Assembly: GCA_964517355.1 (NCBI GenBank)
Contig: CAZFCK010000029.1
Location: 1 to 29,989 of the forward strand
Length of the DNA stretch: 29,989 bases
DNA from: CAZFCK01 sp964517355
GTDB taxonomy: Bacteria; Desulfobacterota; Desulfovibrionia; Desulfovibrionales; Desulfovibrionaceae
Direction of reading: 5' to 3'
Shown: positions 23,671 to 29,989 of the stretch, in pieces
Position numbering within the stretch: position 1 is the stretch's first letter
Layout: each line of letters starts with the position of its first letter
Position numbers and translations under genes: made by a program
The notes under the pieces: model-generated
What the model saw: the letters and a program-made list of their open reading frames with translations, nothing else
Database searches by the model: none
What the model was told of the DNA's origin: nothing

Positions 23671-23751
23671 AGATGCTCGTATGCATTTCACTGCAACAAT
23701 GAGCATTGTTTCAGCGGTGAGCCTTTTCCAAAGGCGAAAGGGCGCTGGAGC
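23671..23751 (+). repeat. Repeat family B, partial diverged copy
   Basis: It lacks the 5' arm of hairpin 1 but keeps AGATGCTC, TATGCATTT and both later hairpins. The last hairpin reads GCCTTT-TCC-AAAGGC where the perfect copies have GCCTTG-TTT-CAAGGC, a compensatory G-C to T-A change. The middle hairpin keeps AACAAT / ATTGTT. The 3' flank CGCTGGAGCG matches CGCTAAAGCG after the perfect copy. Confidence 0.75.
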
Positions 23752-23785
23752 GGAGCCCCAAACTCCATGTTACGGTTGCTTCTCG

Positions 23786-25519
23786 CTACGGAAGGGCTCG
23801 ATACCTTTTACGGAACGCCTCTGCGCCCGATGCGTCCCCGAGGGCCTGGCAACACTGGGCGGCCATGGACATGGCGCGCGCCGAGGAGGTGAGCGGCGAC
23901 AGAAAATCCAAGGCCTGGCGCAATCGCCCCAGCTCCATGAGACTGGCGGCGCTGCATTCCACAAGCTCGGTGTCCTGGGGGAATTGCGCTCTGCCCCATG
24001 CCAGCAGTTCCAGGGCCTCGTCATGGCCCGCGCGGCGTTGCAGCAGCGAGGCCAGTCCCATAAGCGCCCTCCGGTCGGGTGCGAGGGCCAGGCTCCTGCG
24101 GTAGAGCGCTTCGGCAGTGGCTTCCTTGTCTTGGACGAGCGGATTCGTGGCGTAGTCCCCGTATTGAAACGTCATGCCCAGTCTGGAAAGAAAATCCGCT
24201 TGCTCCGGCAATAACTCCGGGGTGTCGGCAAGCTTCACCTGAAGGGCGAACGCGGCCAGATTGCTGAAATAGGCGGTCTTGAGCTTTTTGCCGTACTCCA
24301 GCACCGTATCCTGATTCAGGTTCGCATCGACCTGAAACCAGAGAATATCCTCGATGCGCTGCAGCCAAACTGCGTCGGTGAGGCCGTATTGTTCCTGTAT
24401 GTCTTCCCAGAGCCGCGTTCCCGGAAACACGGCCAGAATATGGAACAGCGCGATGAGGGGTTTCAGGGCCTTGATGCAGGCGATGTTCTCGCTCAGGCTG
24501 TGCGCGTCCTCGCCGGGGCAGCCGTAGATGAAATAGGCGCGGGCCAGAATGCCTTGGGCCGTGGTCTGGGCGAACGCCTGCTCCATGTCCTCCTGACGGG
24601 TGTTCTTCCCCAGGGCGCGACGTATGCGCGGCGAACCGCTTTCCACGCCGTAGCTTATCTGGATGCAGCCCGCGCGGCGCATCCAGGAAAGCACTTCCGC
24701 GTTCACCGCGTCCACACGGGAGATGGCGGCCCAGGTGATGCGCAGCTCGCGGGAAACGATCTCGCGGCATATGTCGATGACGCGCCGTTTGTTCACGGTG
24801 AAGGTGTCGTCCGACACGTAGAAAAAGTTCACGCCCTTTTCGTGCAGCAAGGCCATTTGCTCCACAAAATACGCGGCTGAATGGGAGCGGACTTTGCTCC
24901 CCCAAAAGCGGGGCGAACCGCAAAAATGACACTTCCCCGGACACCCCCGGGTGAGCGCCAGGTGTTGAAACGTGAAATACCGGGCCGGGTTGGGCAAGGC
25001 GTCCAGGTCGGCGATCAAGGGACGCTCACGGGTGCGGACAAAACGCCCCTGCGCGTCGCGCAGACCCAGACCCGCGATGTCGCGCCAGTGTGACGGCGGG
25101 AGCCCCCTGGCCACGGCTTCGATCAGTTCGAGGAACGTCAGCTCTCCTTCGCCGCGCACCACCGCGTCGATATCCGGAAAATGCGTGAGCAGCAGCTCGT
25201 CCAGAAACGTGGCGCCAATGCCGCCCATCACCACGGGAACATTGGGAAAAAGCCGTTTGCTGCACGCCGCCAGCTCAATGCCGCCGAAGCGGTTGGCGTG
25301 AAATATGGAAATACCGAGCACATCCGGAGAATTCTCCAGCAGAACGCGCTCCATCAGTTCGGGATATTGCCCTGCCTGGTGCAGATTGGCGATATGCACT
25401 TCATGGCCGTGCTCCATGAGCATGGCGCCGATATAAAAAACGCCCATGGGGGGCGGGTCGATGTTTTCCGTATGAACCCGCTCCAACAGGAATGGAGGAT
25501 AAGCGAGGGTGACGCGCAT
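23786..25519 (-). CDS. B12-binding-domain radical SAM protein with TPR tail
   Basis: A 577-aa iron-sulfur enzyme. The N-terminal cobalamin-binding-like domain (residues ~1-150) has N45-x-H47-x-x-G50, close to the DxHxxG motif, and VVMGGIGATFLDE. The radical SAM core carries C193-x3-C197-x2-C200 (CPGKCHFC), the cluster motif, and the downstream SDDTFTVNKRR and YGVESGSPRIRRALGK strands. From about residue 455 there are three TPR-like helical repeats, suggesting a protein partner or protein substrate. The reaction is unknown; relatives include methyltransferases and ring-forming enzymes. It stands alone, flanked by inverted copies of repeat B, with repeat A placed as its terminator. ATG 25519 lacks a strong ribosome site. 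Confidence 0.88.
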   Translation of the reverse strand: MRVTLAYPPFLLERVHTENIDPPPMGVFYIGAMLMEHGHEVHIANLHQAGQYPELMERVLLENSPDVLGISIFHANRFGGIELAACSKRLFPNVPVVMGGIGATFLDELLLTHFPDIDAVVRGEGELTFLELIEAVARGLPPSHWRDIAGLGLRDAQGRFVRTRERPLIADLDALPNPARYFTFQHLALTRGCPGKCHFCGSPRFWGSKVRSHSAAYFVEQMALLHEKGVNFFYVSDDTFTVNKRRVIDICREIVSRELRITWAAISRVDAVNAEVLSWMRRAGCIQISYGVESGSPRIRRALGKNTRQEDMEQAFAQTTAQGILARAYFIYGCPGEDAHSLSENIACIKALKPLIALFHILAVFPGTRLWEDIQEQYGLTDAVWLQRIEDILWFQVDANLNQDTVLEYGKKLKTAYFSNLAAFALQVKLADTPELLPEQADFLSRLGMTFQYGDYATNPLVQDKEATAEALYRRSLALAPDRRALMGLASLLQRRAGHDEALELLAWGRAQFPQDTELVECSAASLMELGRLRQALDFLSPLTSSARAMSMAAQCCQALGDASGAEAFRKRYRALP

Positions 25520-25616
25520 GAAGAGTGGCTATCAAGGGGGGCGCCGGATGGCAAGCGTCACGATGGCAGATTCTCCGCTGCCCCGCGAAACGACATATAA
25601 TACCATTGTCCATTTC

Positions 25617-25721
25617 TAGCGCATTTTCGCCTTGAAACAAGGCTCTCCCCTGAAACAATTTCCAATTGTTCCAGGGAAATGCATAAGAGCATCTAGCGCT
25701 TTTCAAGCGTGAGATGCTCTA
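25617..25721 (-). repeat. Repeat family B, perfect copy 2 (inverted)
   Basis: Exact reverse complement of 23329-23433 over 105 bp; identity stops abruptly at both ends. It lies between the radical SAM start and the end of nifS, oriented the same way as nifS and downstream of the nifS terminator. Confidence 0.95.
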
Positions 25722-25734
25722 GATTAATTTATGA

Positions 25735-25786
25735 AAATTTCCGGGGGGAAACCAGCGCTGGTTTACCCCTCGGAATTTGCTTTTTT
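25735..25786. terminator. Terminator hairpin downstream of nifU-nifS
   Basis: A long interrupted stem of about 17-19 pairs (AAATTTCC GGGG ... AAACCAGC / GCTGGTTT ... CCCC ... CGGAATTT). On the plus strand it runs into GCTTTTTT; on the minus strand into AAATTTTC. It lies a few bases after the nifS stop and could act in both directions. Confidence 0.75.
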
Positions 25787-25794
25787 CAGGAGAA

Positions 25795-26970
25795 TCAATT
25801 GGCGAAGTCTTCATTGCCCGGCCCAAAGGGAGACAATGCGCGCAGTTGCGTGACAATGCCCGGCAGTTCCTTGAGCACGATGTCGATATCCTGGTCCGTG
25901 TTGTAGTGGGAGAGCGAGAAGCGCAACGAGCCGTGGGTATAGGCGAAGGGAATGTCCATGGCGCGCAGCACATGTGAAGGTTCCAGGCTGTCCGAGGTGC
26001 AGGCCGAACCGGAACTGGCGCAGATGCCGAACTGGTCGAGCATCAGGAGCAGGGCTTCGCCTTCCACATATTTGAAGGCGATGGAAAGGGTGTTGGGCAG
26101 GCGCTCTGGCACATTGCCGTTGACCGTGGCGTGCGGGATGGCTTCGAGAAGCCCTGCCTGGAGCCGGTCGCGCAGCGCCTTGACGCGGGTGTTTTCCTCA
26201 TCAAGATGCGCAACGGCCAATTCCATGGCCTTGCCCAGGGCGATGAGCGAGGGCGTGTTCTCCGTACCCGCGCGGCGGCCGCGCTCCTGGTGCCCGCCGA
26301 TGAGCGAGGGCCGGAACGGAGCGCCCTTGCGCACGAAAAGCGCGCCCACGCCTTTGGGCGCGTGGATTTTATGGCCTGAGAGCGCCAGGTAGTCCACGGG
26401 CAGCTCGCGCAGGGAAATGGGGATCTTGCCCACAGCCTGCACCGCGTCGGTGTGCATCAGCACGCCGCGCTCTTTGCATAGTGCCGCGATTTCCGGAATG
26501 GGGAAAATCACGCCGGTCTCGTTGTTGGCGAACATGATGGAGACCAGGGCCGTATCCGGGCGCAAGGCCGCCTTTAACGCTTCGAGATCCAGGCGCCCCT
26601 GTGAGTTCACATCCAGAAATGTGACGTCGTAGCCTTTTTTCCGCAGGTATTTGCAATAGCTCAGTACCGCGGGATGCTCCACACGGGTGGTGATGATGTG
26701 CCTTTTTTCCGGCTGGGCTTCCAAAGCGGCGTGGATGGCGGCGTTGTCGCCTTCAGTGCCGCACGATGTGAAAAGGATTTCGTCGGGCGAGCAACCGAGA
26801 CCGTCCGCGACGCGCTGCCGTGCTTCACGCACTTTCGCGCCCACCTGCCCCCCGAAGCTGTACATGCTCGAGGGGTTGCCGTAGAACTGGCTGAAATAGG
26901 GGAGCATTTCCTCCAGCACTTCCGGGGCCACCATGGTTGTCGCGTTGTTGTCCAGATATACGGTGCGCAT
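25795..26970 (-). CDS. nifS: Cysteine desulfurase NifS
   Basis: PLP enzyme that takes sulfur from cysteine for Fe-S cluster assembly. The N-terminus is MRTVYLDNNATT. His99 (RVEHPAV) and the PLP lysine Lys201 (SGHKIHAPKG) are present. The persulfide Cys324 lies in SSGSACTS, the longer loop of the NifS/IscS class. Length is 391 aa. The ATG at 26970 overlaps the nifU stop codon by one base (TGATG), so translation is coupled; the longer upstream frame runs inside nifU and is rejected. With the NifU scaffold it forms a general NIF-type cluster system here, as no nitrogenase genes are visible. Confidence 0.96.
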   Translation of the reverse strand: MRTVYLDNNATTMVAPEVLEEMLPYFSQFYGNPSSMYSFGGQVGAKVREARQRVADGLGCSPDEILFTSCGTEGDNAAIHAALEAQPEKRHIITTRVEHPAVLSYCKYLRKKGYDVTFLDVNSQGRLDLEALKAALRPDTALVSIMFANNETGVIFPIPEIAALCKERGVLMHTDAVQAVGKIPISLRELPVDYLALSGHKIHAPKGVGALFVRKGAPFRPSLIGGHQERGRRAGTENTPSLIALGKAMELAVAHLDEENTRVKALRDRLQAGLLEAIPHATVNGNVPERLPNTLSIAFKYVEGEALLLMLDQFGICASSGSACTSDSLEPSHVLRAMDIPFAYTHGSLRFSLSHYNTDQDIDIVLKELPGIVTQLRALSPFGPGNEDFAN

Positions 26971-27545
26971 CAGTTCTTCTCCTCGGTCAGGGCTTCGGCG
27001 AGCAGTTTTTCGATTTTTTGGACGCATTCGCCGCATCCGCCCCCGGCCTTGGTGTAGTTGGTCACGTCTTCGACGGTCTTGAGGTCGTTTTCCCGGATGG
27101 CGGTGCGAATGGTCTCCTCACTGACCTCGAAGCAGTTGCAGATCTGCTCCGTCTCGAAGTCCACCTCGATTCCCTGCCCCGCGTAGTAGTTTTTCAAAGC
27201 GGCCTGCAACGCCTCGCGTCCCATGACGGAGCAGTGCATTTTCGCGGGGGGCAGTCCACCCAGCTCGTCCGCAATGTCCTTGTTCGTGATCTTGGCTGCT
27301 TGTTCGAGAGTTTTGCCCTTGATCATTTCAGTGAGGGCGGAACTGGAGGCAATGGCGCTGGCGCAGCCGAAGGTCTGAAACGTGGCGTCCTCAATGATGC
27401 CTTGGTCGCTGATTTTCAGGAACAGCCGCAAGGCGTCGCCGCAGGTCACGCTGCCCACCTCGCCGATGGCGCTGGGATTTTCCATTGGGCCGGCGTTTTT
27501 TGGTTTGAGAAAGATTTCACGTAATTCTTCTGTATATTCCCACAT
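26970..27545 (-). CDS. nifU: Fe-S scaffold NifU (IscU + [2Fe-2S] domains, no Nfu domain)
   Basis: A 191-aa scaffold that receives sulfur from NifS. The IscU-like N-terminal domain has the three cluster ligands Cys35 (TCGD), Cys61 (GCAS) and Cys105 (HCSVMG). The second, BFD-like domain has Cys136, Cys138, Cys171 and Cys174 (CNC...CGEC) for a permanent [2Fe-2S] cluster. The C-terminal Nfu domain of Azotobacter-type NifU is absent. ATG 27545 has AAGGAG upstream; the ORF extends further but without a better start. It is first in the nifU-nifS operon. Confidence 0.96.
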   Translation of the reverse strand: MWEYTEELREIFLKPKNAGPMENPSAIGEVGSVTCGDALRLFLKISDQGIIEDATFQTFGCASAIASSSALTEMIKGKTLEQAAKITNKDIADELGGLPPAKMHCSVMGREALQAALKNYYAGQGIEVDFETEQICNCFEVSEETIRTAIRENDLKTVEDVTNYTKAGGGCGECVQKIEKLLAEALTEEKN

Positions 27546-27836
27546 GAAGTACTCCTTGTGTTGTGTAACGGCCTGGTCCCCGGACAATGACCCTGATCGG
27601 GCAGGGGGGTGTCTTTTTGAGGGGCGCGGCGGGAATTTACCGCTCAACGGACGTAGTATCAAGCTTAATATATTCGCTAGATCCGAAGAGTTACCTGTCA
27701 GACTATGTCAATAGTATACTAAATCGCAGGCACTGCTTTGACCAGGGGGCCGGAAGAACGTTTATGCGGAACAAACCGCTCCGCCTTGCAATGAGTCTTT
27801 GACGATGCGCCGCACCTCCTGCTAAAGCCTTGCGCC
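27546..27836. other. Divergent intergenic region, nifU / uup
   Basis: It holds the nifU ribosome site and probably promoters both ways. A plausible plus-strand promoter is TTACCT (27691-27696), 18 bases, TATACT (27715-27720). On the minus strand TTGACA occurs at 27706-27711 but without a good -10. The segment around 27696-27720 has short inverted arms (GAC...GTC; AGTATACT) that could be an Rrf2/IscR-type operator; this is a guess. Confidence 0.35.
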
Positions 27837-29672
27837 ATGAACGCACTTTTGAGTCTGCGCGAGGTGGGAAAGTCGTTCGGCGCGATGCCGCTTTTCACCT
27901 CCATCACCTTGAATATCGGGCGGGGCGAACGCATCGGCCTTATCGGCGCCAATGGCGGCGGCAAGTCGACGTTGCTGCGTATTCTCGCGGGCGTGGAACA
28001 GCCGGACACGGGCGAGCGCAGTGTGCAGAAATCTCTGCGGCTGGCGTACTTGCCGCAAGAGGACGCATTACCCGAGGGGCGGACCGTGGAGGAAGTGGCG
28101 GCCTCTCCCTTGCGCGAACAGGGCGTGCCCGAGACGGAACTCTACACCCGCGTGGGCGTGATGCTCGGGCGGGCCGGGTTTGATGATCGCGGCCAACAAG
28201 TGGCGCAGTTGTCCGGCGGATGGCGCAAGCGTCTGGCCATCGTCTGCCAGCTGGTCCGGGAGCCGGACATTCTGTTGCTGGACGAGCCCACGAACCATCT
28301 CGACCTGGAAACGATTCTCTGGCTTGAGGAATTGCTGCTCTCCCTGGACTGCGGCTATGTGGTGGTCAGCCACGACAGGTATTTTCTGGAAAACATCACC
28401 ACCCGGACCATTGAGCTGGGGGGCTGCTATCCCGGGGGCTTTTTCAGTGCGGACGCCTCATACAGCACGTTTTTGGAGAAGCGCGAGGAGTACCGCGCAA
28501 CACTTTCCACCTATGAGCAGAGCCTGGCCAACAAGGTGCGGCGGGAGATAGAATGGTTGCGCCGGGGGCCAAAGGCGCGCACTACCAAAGCCAAATTCCG
28601 CAAGGACGAGGCCGGCCGTTTGCAAGACGAGCTGGCGGAAGTCAGACGCCGCAACCTGGACCAGGGCAGCGCGGGCATAGATTTTACCGCAACGGACAGA
28701 AAGACCAGACGCCTGCTCGTGGCGGAAGGCCTTGCCAAGGCCATGGGCGGGAAAGAGCTGTTTTCAGACCTGGACGTTGTGCTCTCCCCGGGAACGCGCA
28801 TCGGTGTCGTGGGCTTGAACGGCAGCGGCAAGACAACGTTGCTGCGCGTGCTTGGGGGTGAGATTTTGCCGGATCGGGGAGCGGTGACGCGCGCTCTTGG
28901 ACTGCAGGTGGTAACCTTCGACCAGGACAGGCAGCAGCTCGACACGGCGCAGAGCCTGCGCCGGGCCCTGGCGCCCCAGGGTGACAGCGTGATTTACCGC
29001 GACCGCGCCATTCACGTGGCTTCCTGGGCCAAACGCTTTCTATTCAGGATAGAGCAGCTGCCGTTGCCGGTCTCCAGTCTTTCCGGAGGAGAGCAGGCGC
29101 GCATTCTCATCGCCCAGCTCATGTTGCGCCCCGCGGATGTGCTGCTGTTGGACGAGCCCAGCAACAACCTGGACATTCAGACTCTCGAGGTGCTGGAGGA
29201 GAGTTTGCTGGATTTTCCGGGCGCCGTGGTGCTGATCACCCACGACCGCTATCTCATGGATCGCGTTTCCACCGTTTTGCTGGGGCTTGACGGCAATGGC
29301 CGGGCCGGGTTCTACGCGGATTACGCCCAATGGGACGCGGCGCGCCTGGATGCGCAGCGGCAAGAGGCGAAATCGCGGCGTGAAAGCGTCAAGGCCGTCC
29401 AGCCCGGGAAAAAGGAAGGGTCAGGCAATGCCCCGAAACGCCCCCGCAAGTTGTCGTATCATGAACAACGCGAATGGGACGCCATGGAGGGGATGATTCT
29501 TGAAGCCGAGGAGGCGCTGGCGGACGCCACCGCCGCGGTGGAAGATCCTCTGGTCGCGGCGGACGCCGCGGCGCTGCAGCAACGCCTTGAGGCGCAGGAG
29601 CAGGCGCGGGCCAGGGTGGAGGCGCTCTACGCGCGCTGGGAAGAACTCGAAGCCAAGCAGGCCCCGCAATAG
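27837..29672 (+). CDS. uup: ABC-F ATPase, Uup type
   Basis: A soluble twin-ATPase ABC-F protein of 611 aa that acts on ribosomes or on branched DNA intermediates, not in transport. Nucleotide domain 1 has GANGGGKST, LSGGWRKRL, LLLDEPTNHLD and VVSHDRYFL. Nucleotide domain 2 has GLNGSGKTT, LSGGEQARI, LLLDEPSNNLD and LITHDRYLM. The arm between them includes RREIEWLRRGPKARTTKAKFR. The C-terminal KLSYHEQREWDAME plus coiled coil (residues ~535-605) is the DNA/ribosome-binding tail typical of Uup. ATG 27837 gives the usual N-terminus, though its ribosome site is weak. It is transcribed alone. Confidence 0.94.
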   Translation: MNALLSLREVGKSFGAMPLFTSITLNIGRGERIGLIGANGGGKSTLLRILAGVEQPDTGERSVQKSLRLAYLPQEDALPEGRTVEEVAASPLREQGVPETELYTRVGVMLGRAGFDDRGQQVAQLSGGWRKRLAIVCQLVREPDILLLDEPTNHLDLETILWLEELLLSLDCGYVVVSHDRYFLENITTRTIELGGCYPGGFFSADASYSTFLEKREEYRATLSTYEQSLANKVRREIEWLRRGPKARTTKAKFRKDEAGRLQDELAEVRRRNLDQGSAGIDFTATDRKTRRLLVAEGLAKAMGGKELFSDLDVVLSPGTRIGVVGLNGSGKTTLLRVLGGEILPDRGAVTRALGLQVVTFDQDRQQLDTAQSLRRALAPQGDSVIYRDRAIHVASWAKRFLFRIEQLPLPVSSLSGGEQARILIAQLMLRPADVLLLDEPSNNLDIQTLEVLEESLLDFPGAVVLITHDRYLMDRVSTVLLGLDGNGRAGFYADYAQWDAARLDAQRQEAKSRRESVKAVQPGKKEGSGNAPKRPRKLSYHEQREWDAMEGMILEAEEALADATAAVEDPLVAADAAALQQRLEAQEQARARVEALYARWEELEAKQAPQ

Positions 29673-29698
29673 AGGTGGGGCCTTGGGGCGTGTTTTTG
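29659..29698 (+). terminator. Probable terminator of uup
   Basis: AGGCCCC (29659-29665) pairs with GGGGCCT (29677-29683), with the uup stop codon in the loop. An alternative pairing GCCCC / GGGGC (85-89) ends directly before GTGTTTTT. Repeat A follows about 180 bp later. Confidence 0.45.
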
Positions 29699-29872
29699 AT
29701 GCCGGGGAGGACTTTTTTCTGATAAAAGGAGAGCGCGAGAGGGGAAACCCTTCCTAAACTTTTCAAATTGAGTAGTTATACCGTATCTCTTTATTGTTAT
29801 GAACTCGACTTTTTGGGTTGAGTGTATGCTATAACTCTTTGTATTTAATGAAAATAATGGAAAAAGGTCTTT
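29699..29872. other. AT-rich intergenic region after uup
   Basis: A stretch of about 175 bp with low GC and no gene. It has no recognised promoter or repeat and leads into the A-B composite repeat. Confidence 0.35.
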
Positions 29873-29941
29873 TTTCCGGCGTCCAGGGGCCTCCCCTGGT
29901 CGTCGTGCGGGCGCGAAAGCCCGCGACGTTATTCTTTTTTT
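29873..29941 (+). repeat. Repeat family A, copy 4 (terminator-like)
   Basis: CCGGCGTCC, hairpin 1 CCAGGGG-CCT-CCCCTGG (29883-29899), hairpin 2 GCGGGC-GCGAAA-GCCCGC with GTC / GAC extension, then GTTATTCTTTTTTT. The CCGAAAGTCG tail of copies 1 and 2 is replaced by repeat B, joined at the last T. It lies downstream of uup in terminating orientation. Confidence 0.85.
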
Positions 29942-29989
29942 AGAGCATCTCACGCTTGAAAAGCGCTAGATGCTCTTATGCATTTCCCT
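29941..29989 (+). repeat. Repeat family B, copy cut by window end
   Basis: The first 49 bases are identical to the perfect copies at 23329 and 25617, covering hairpin 1 and the start of the second domain. It is fused directly to the T-tract of repeat A. Confidence 0.9.

Noticed and set aside
23329..25721. Composite transposon with a transposase between the inverted repeats
   Set aside because: The only gene between the repeats is the radical SAM protein; no transposase or target duplication is visible.
26971..27036. Longer nifS start inside nifU
   Set aside because: The extra 22 residues are encoded by the nifU 3' end; the TGATG overlap and canonical MRTVYLDNNATT fix the start at 26970.

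Overview
The window is about 30 kb of a moderately GC-rich Gram-negative chromosome and reads most like the Desulfovibrionaceae (sulfate-reducing Desulfobacterota). This placement is inferred from gene content: an rplU-rpmA-obgE-proB block, a Kdo transferase (so LPS is made), a sulfide-type Thi4 in place of ThiG/ThiH, a two-domain NifU next to NifS, and several large hybrid sensor kinases including one with a PocR sensor domain. No rRNA, tRNA, phage, CRISPR array or intact insertion sequence was recognised.

Region 1 (1-1043): repeat copy A1, then mutM on the plus strand. Region 2 (1129-11709) is almost entirely minus-strand housekeeping. In transcription order it holds thi4-thiE, rplU-rpmA with its own promoter and terminator, a small exported protein, obgE-proB, a flippase-like membrane protein, thiD, an HD-domain protein, ddl and waaA. 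One short plus-strand ORF with a good promoter sits between obgE and the exported protein. Region 3 (11887-23331) is plus strand: a SAM methyltransferase, then three large hybrid histidine kinases (four CBS domains + kinase + receiver; four PAS + kinase + degenerate receiver; PocR + three PAS + kinase + receiver), with a THUMP-type RNA methyltransferase between the second and third. Region 4 (23786-27545) is minus strand: nifU-nifS, and a B12-binding radical SAM protein with a C-terminal TPR tail. Region 5: the ABC-F ATPase uup on the plus strand.

The most unusual content is intergenic. Two families of structured repeats occupy the gaps around the kinase/radical-SAM/uup half of the window. 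Family B is a 105-bp element predicted to fold as a long hairpin followed by a two-hairpin domain. It is present as two perfect copies in inverted orientation (23329-23433 and 25617-25721) that bracket the radical SAM gene, a 74% identical ungapped copy (20325-20429), two partial copies, and one cut by the window end. One partial copy (18378-18424) differs from the perfect copies by paired compensatory changes, which is direct evidence that the fold is conserved. Family A is a two-hairpin plus T-tract element that behaves like a portable terminator: the three copies whose upstream gene is visible all lie downstream of that gene's 3' end in terminating orientation. A and B are often fused. The stop codon of the PocR kinase lies within a B copy, and another B copy forms that gene's immediate 5' leader.

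How the genes fit together: the minus-strand block covers translation and ribosome assembly (rplU, rpmA, obgE), proline, thiamine (Thi4, ThiE, ThiD) and cell-envelope synthesis (ddl, waaA). NifU-NifS supply Fe-S clusters for proteins such as the radical SAM enzyme. The three kinases are probably signalling proteins with different inputs; no dedicated output regulator is encoded near them.
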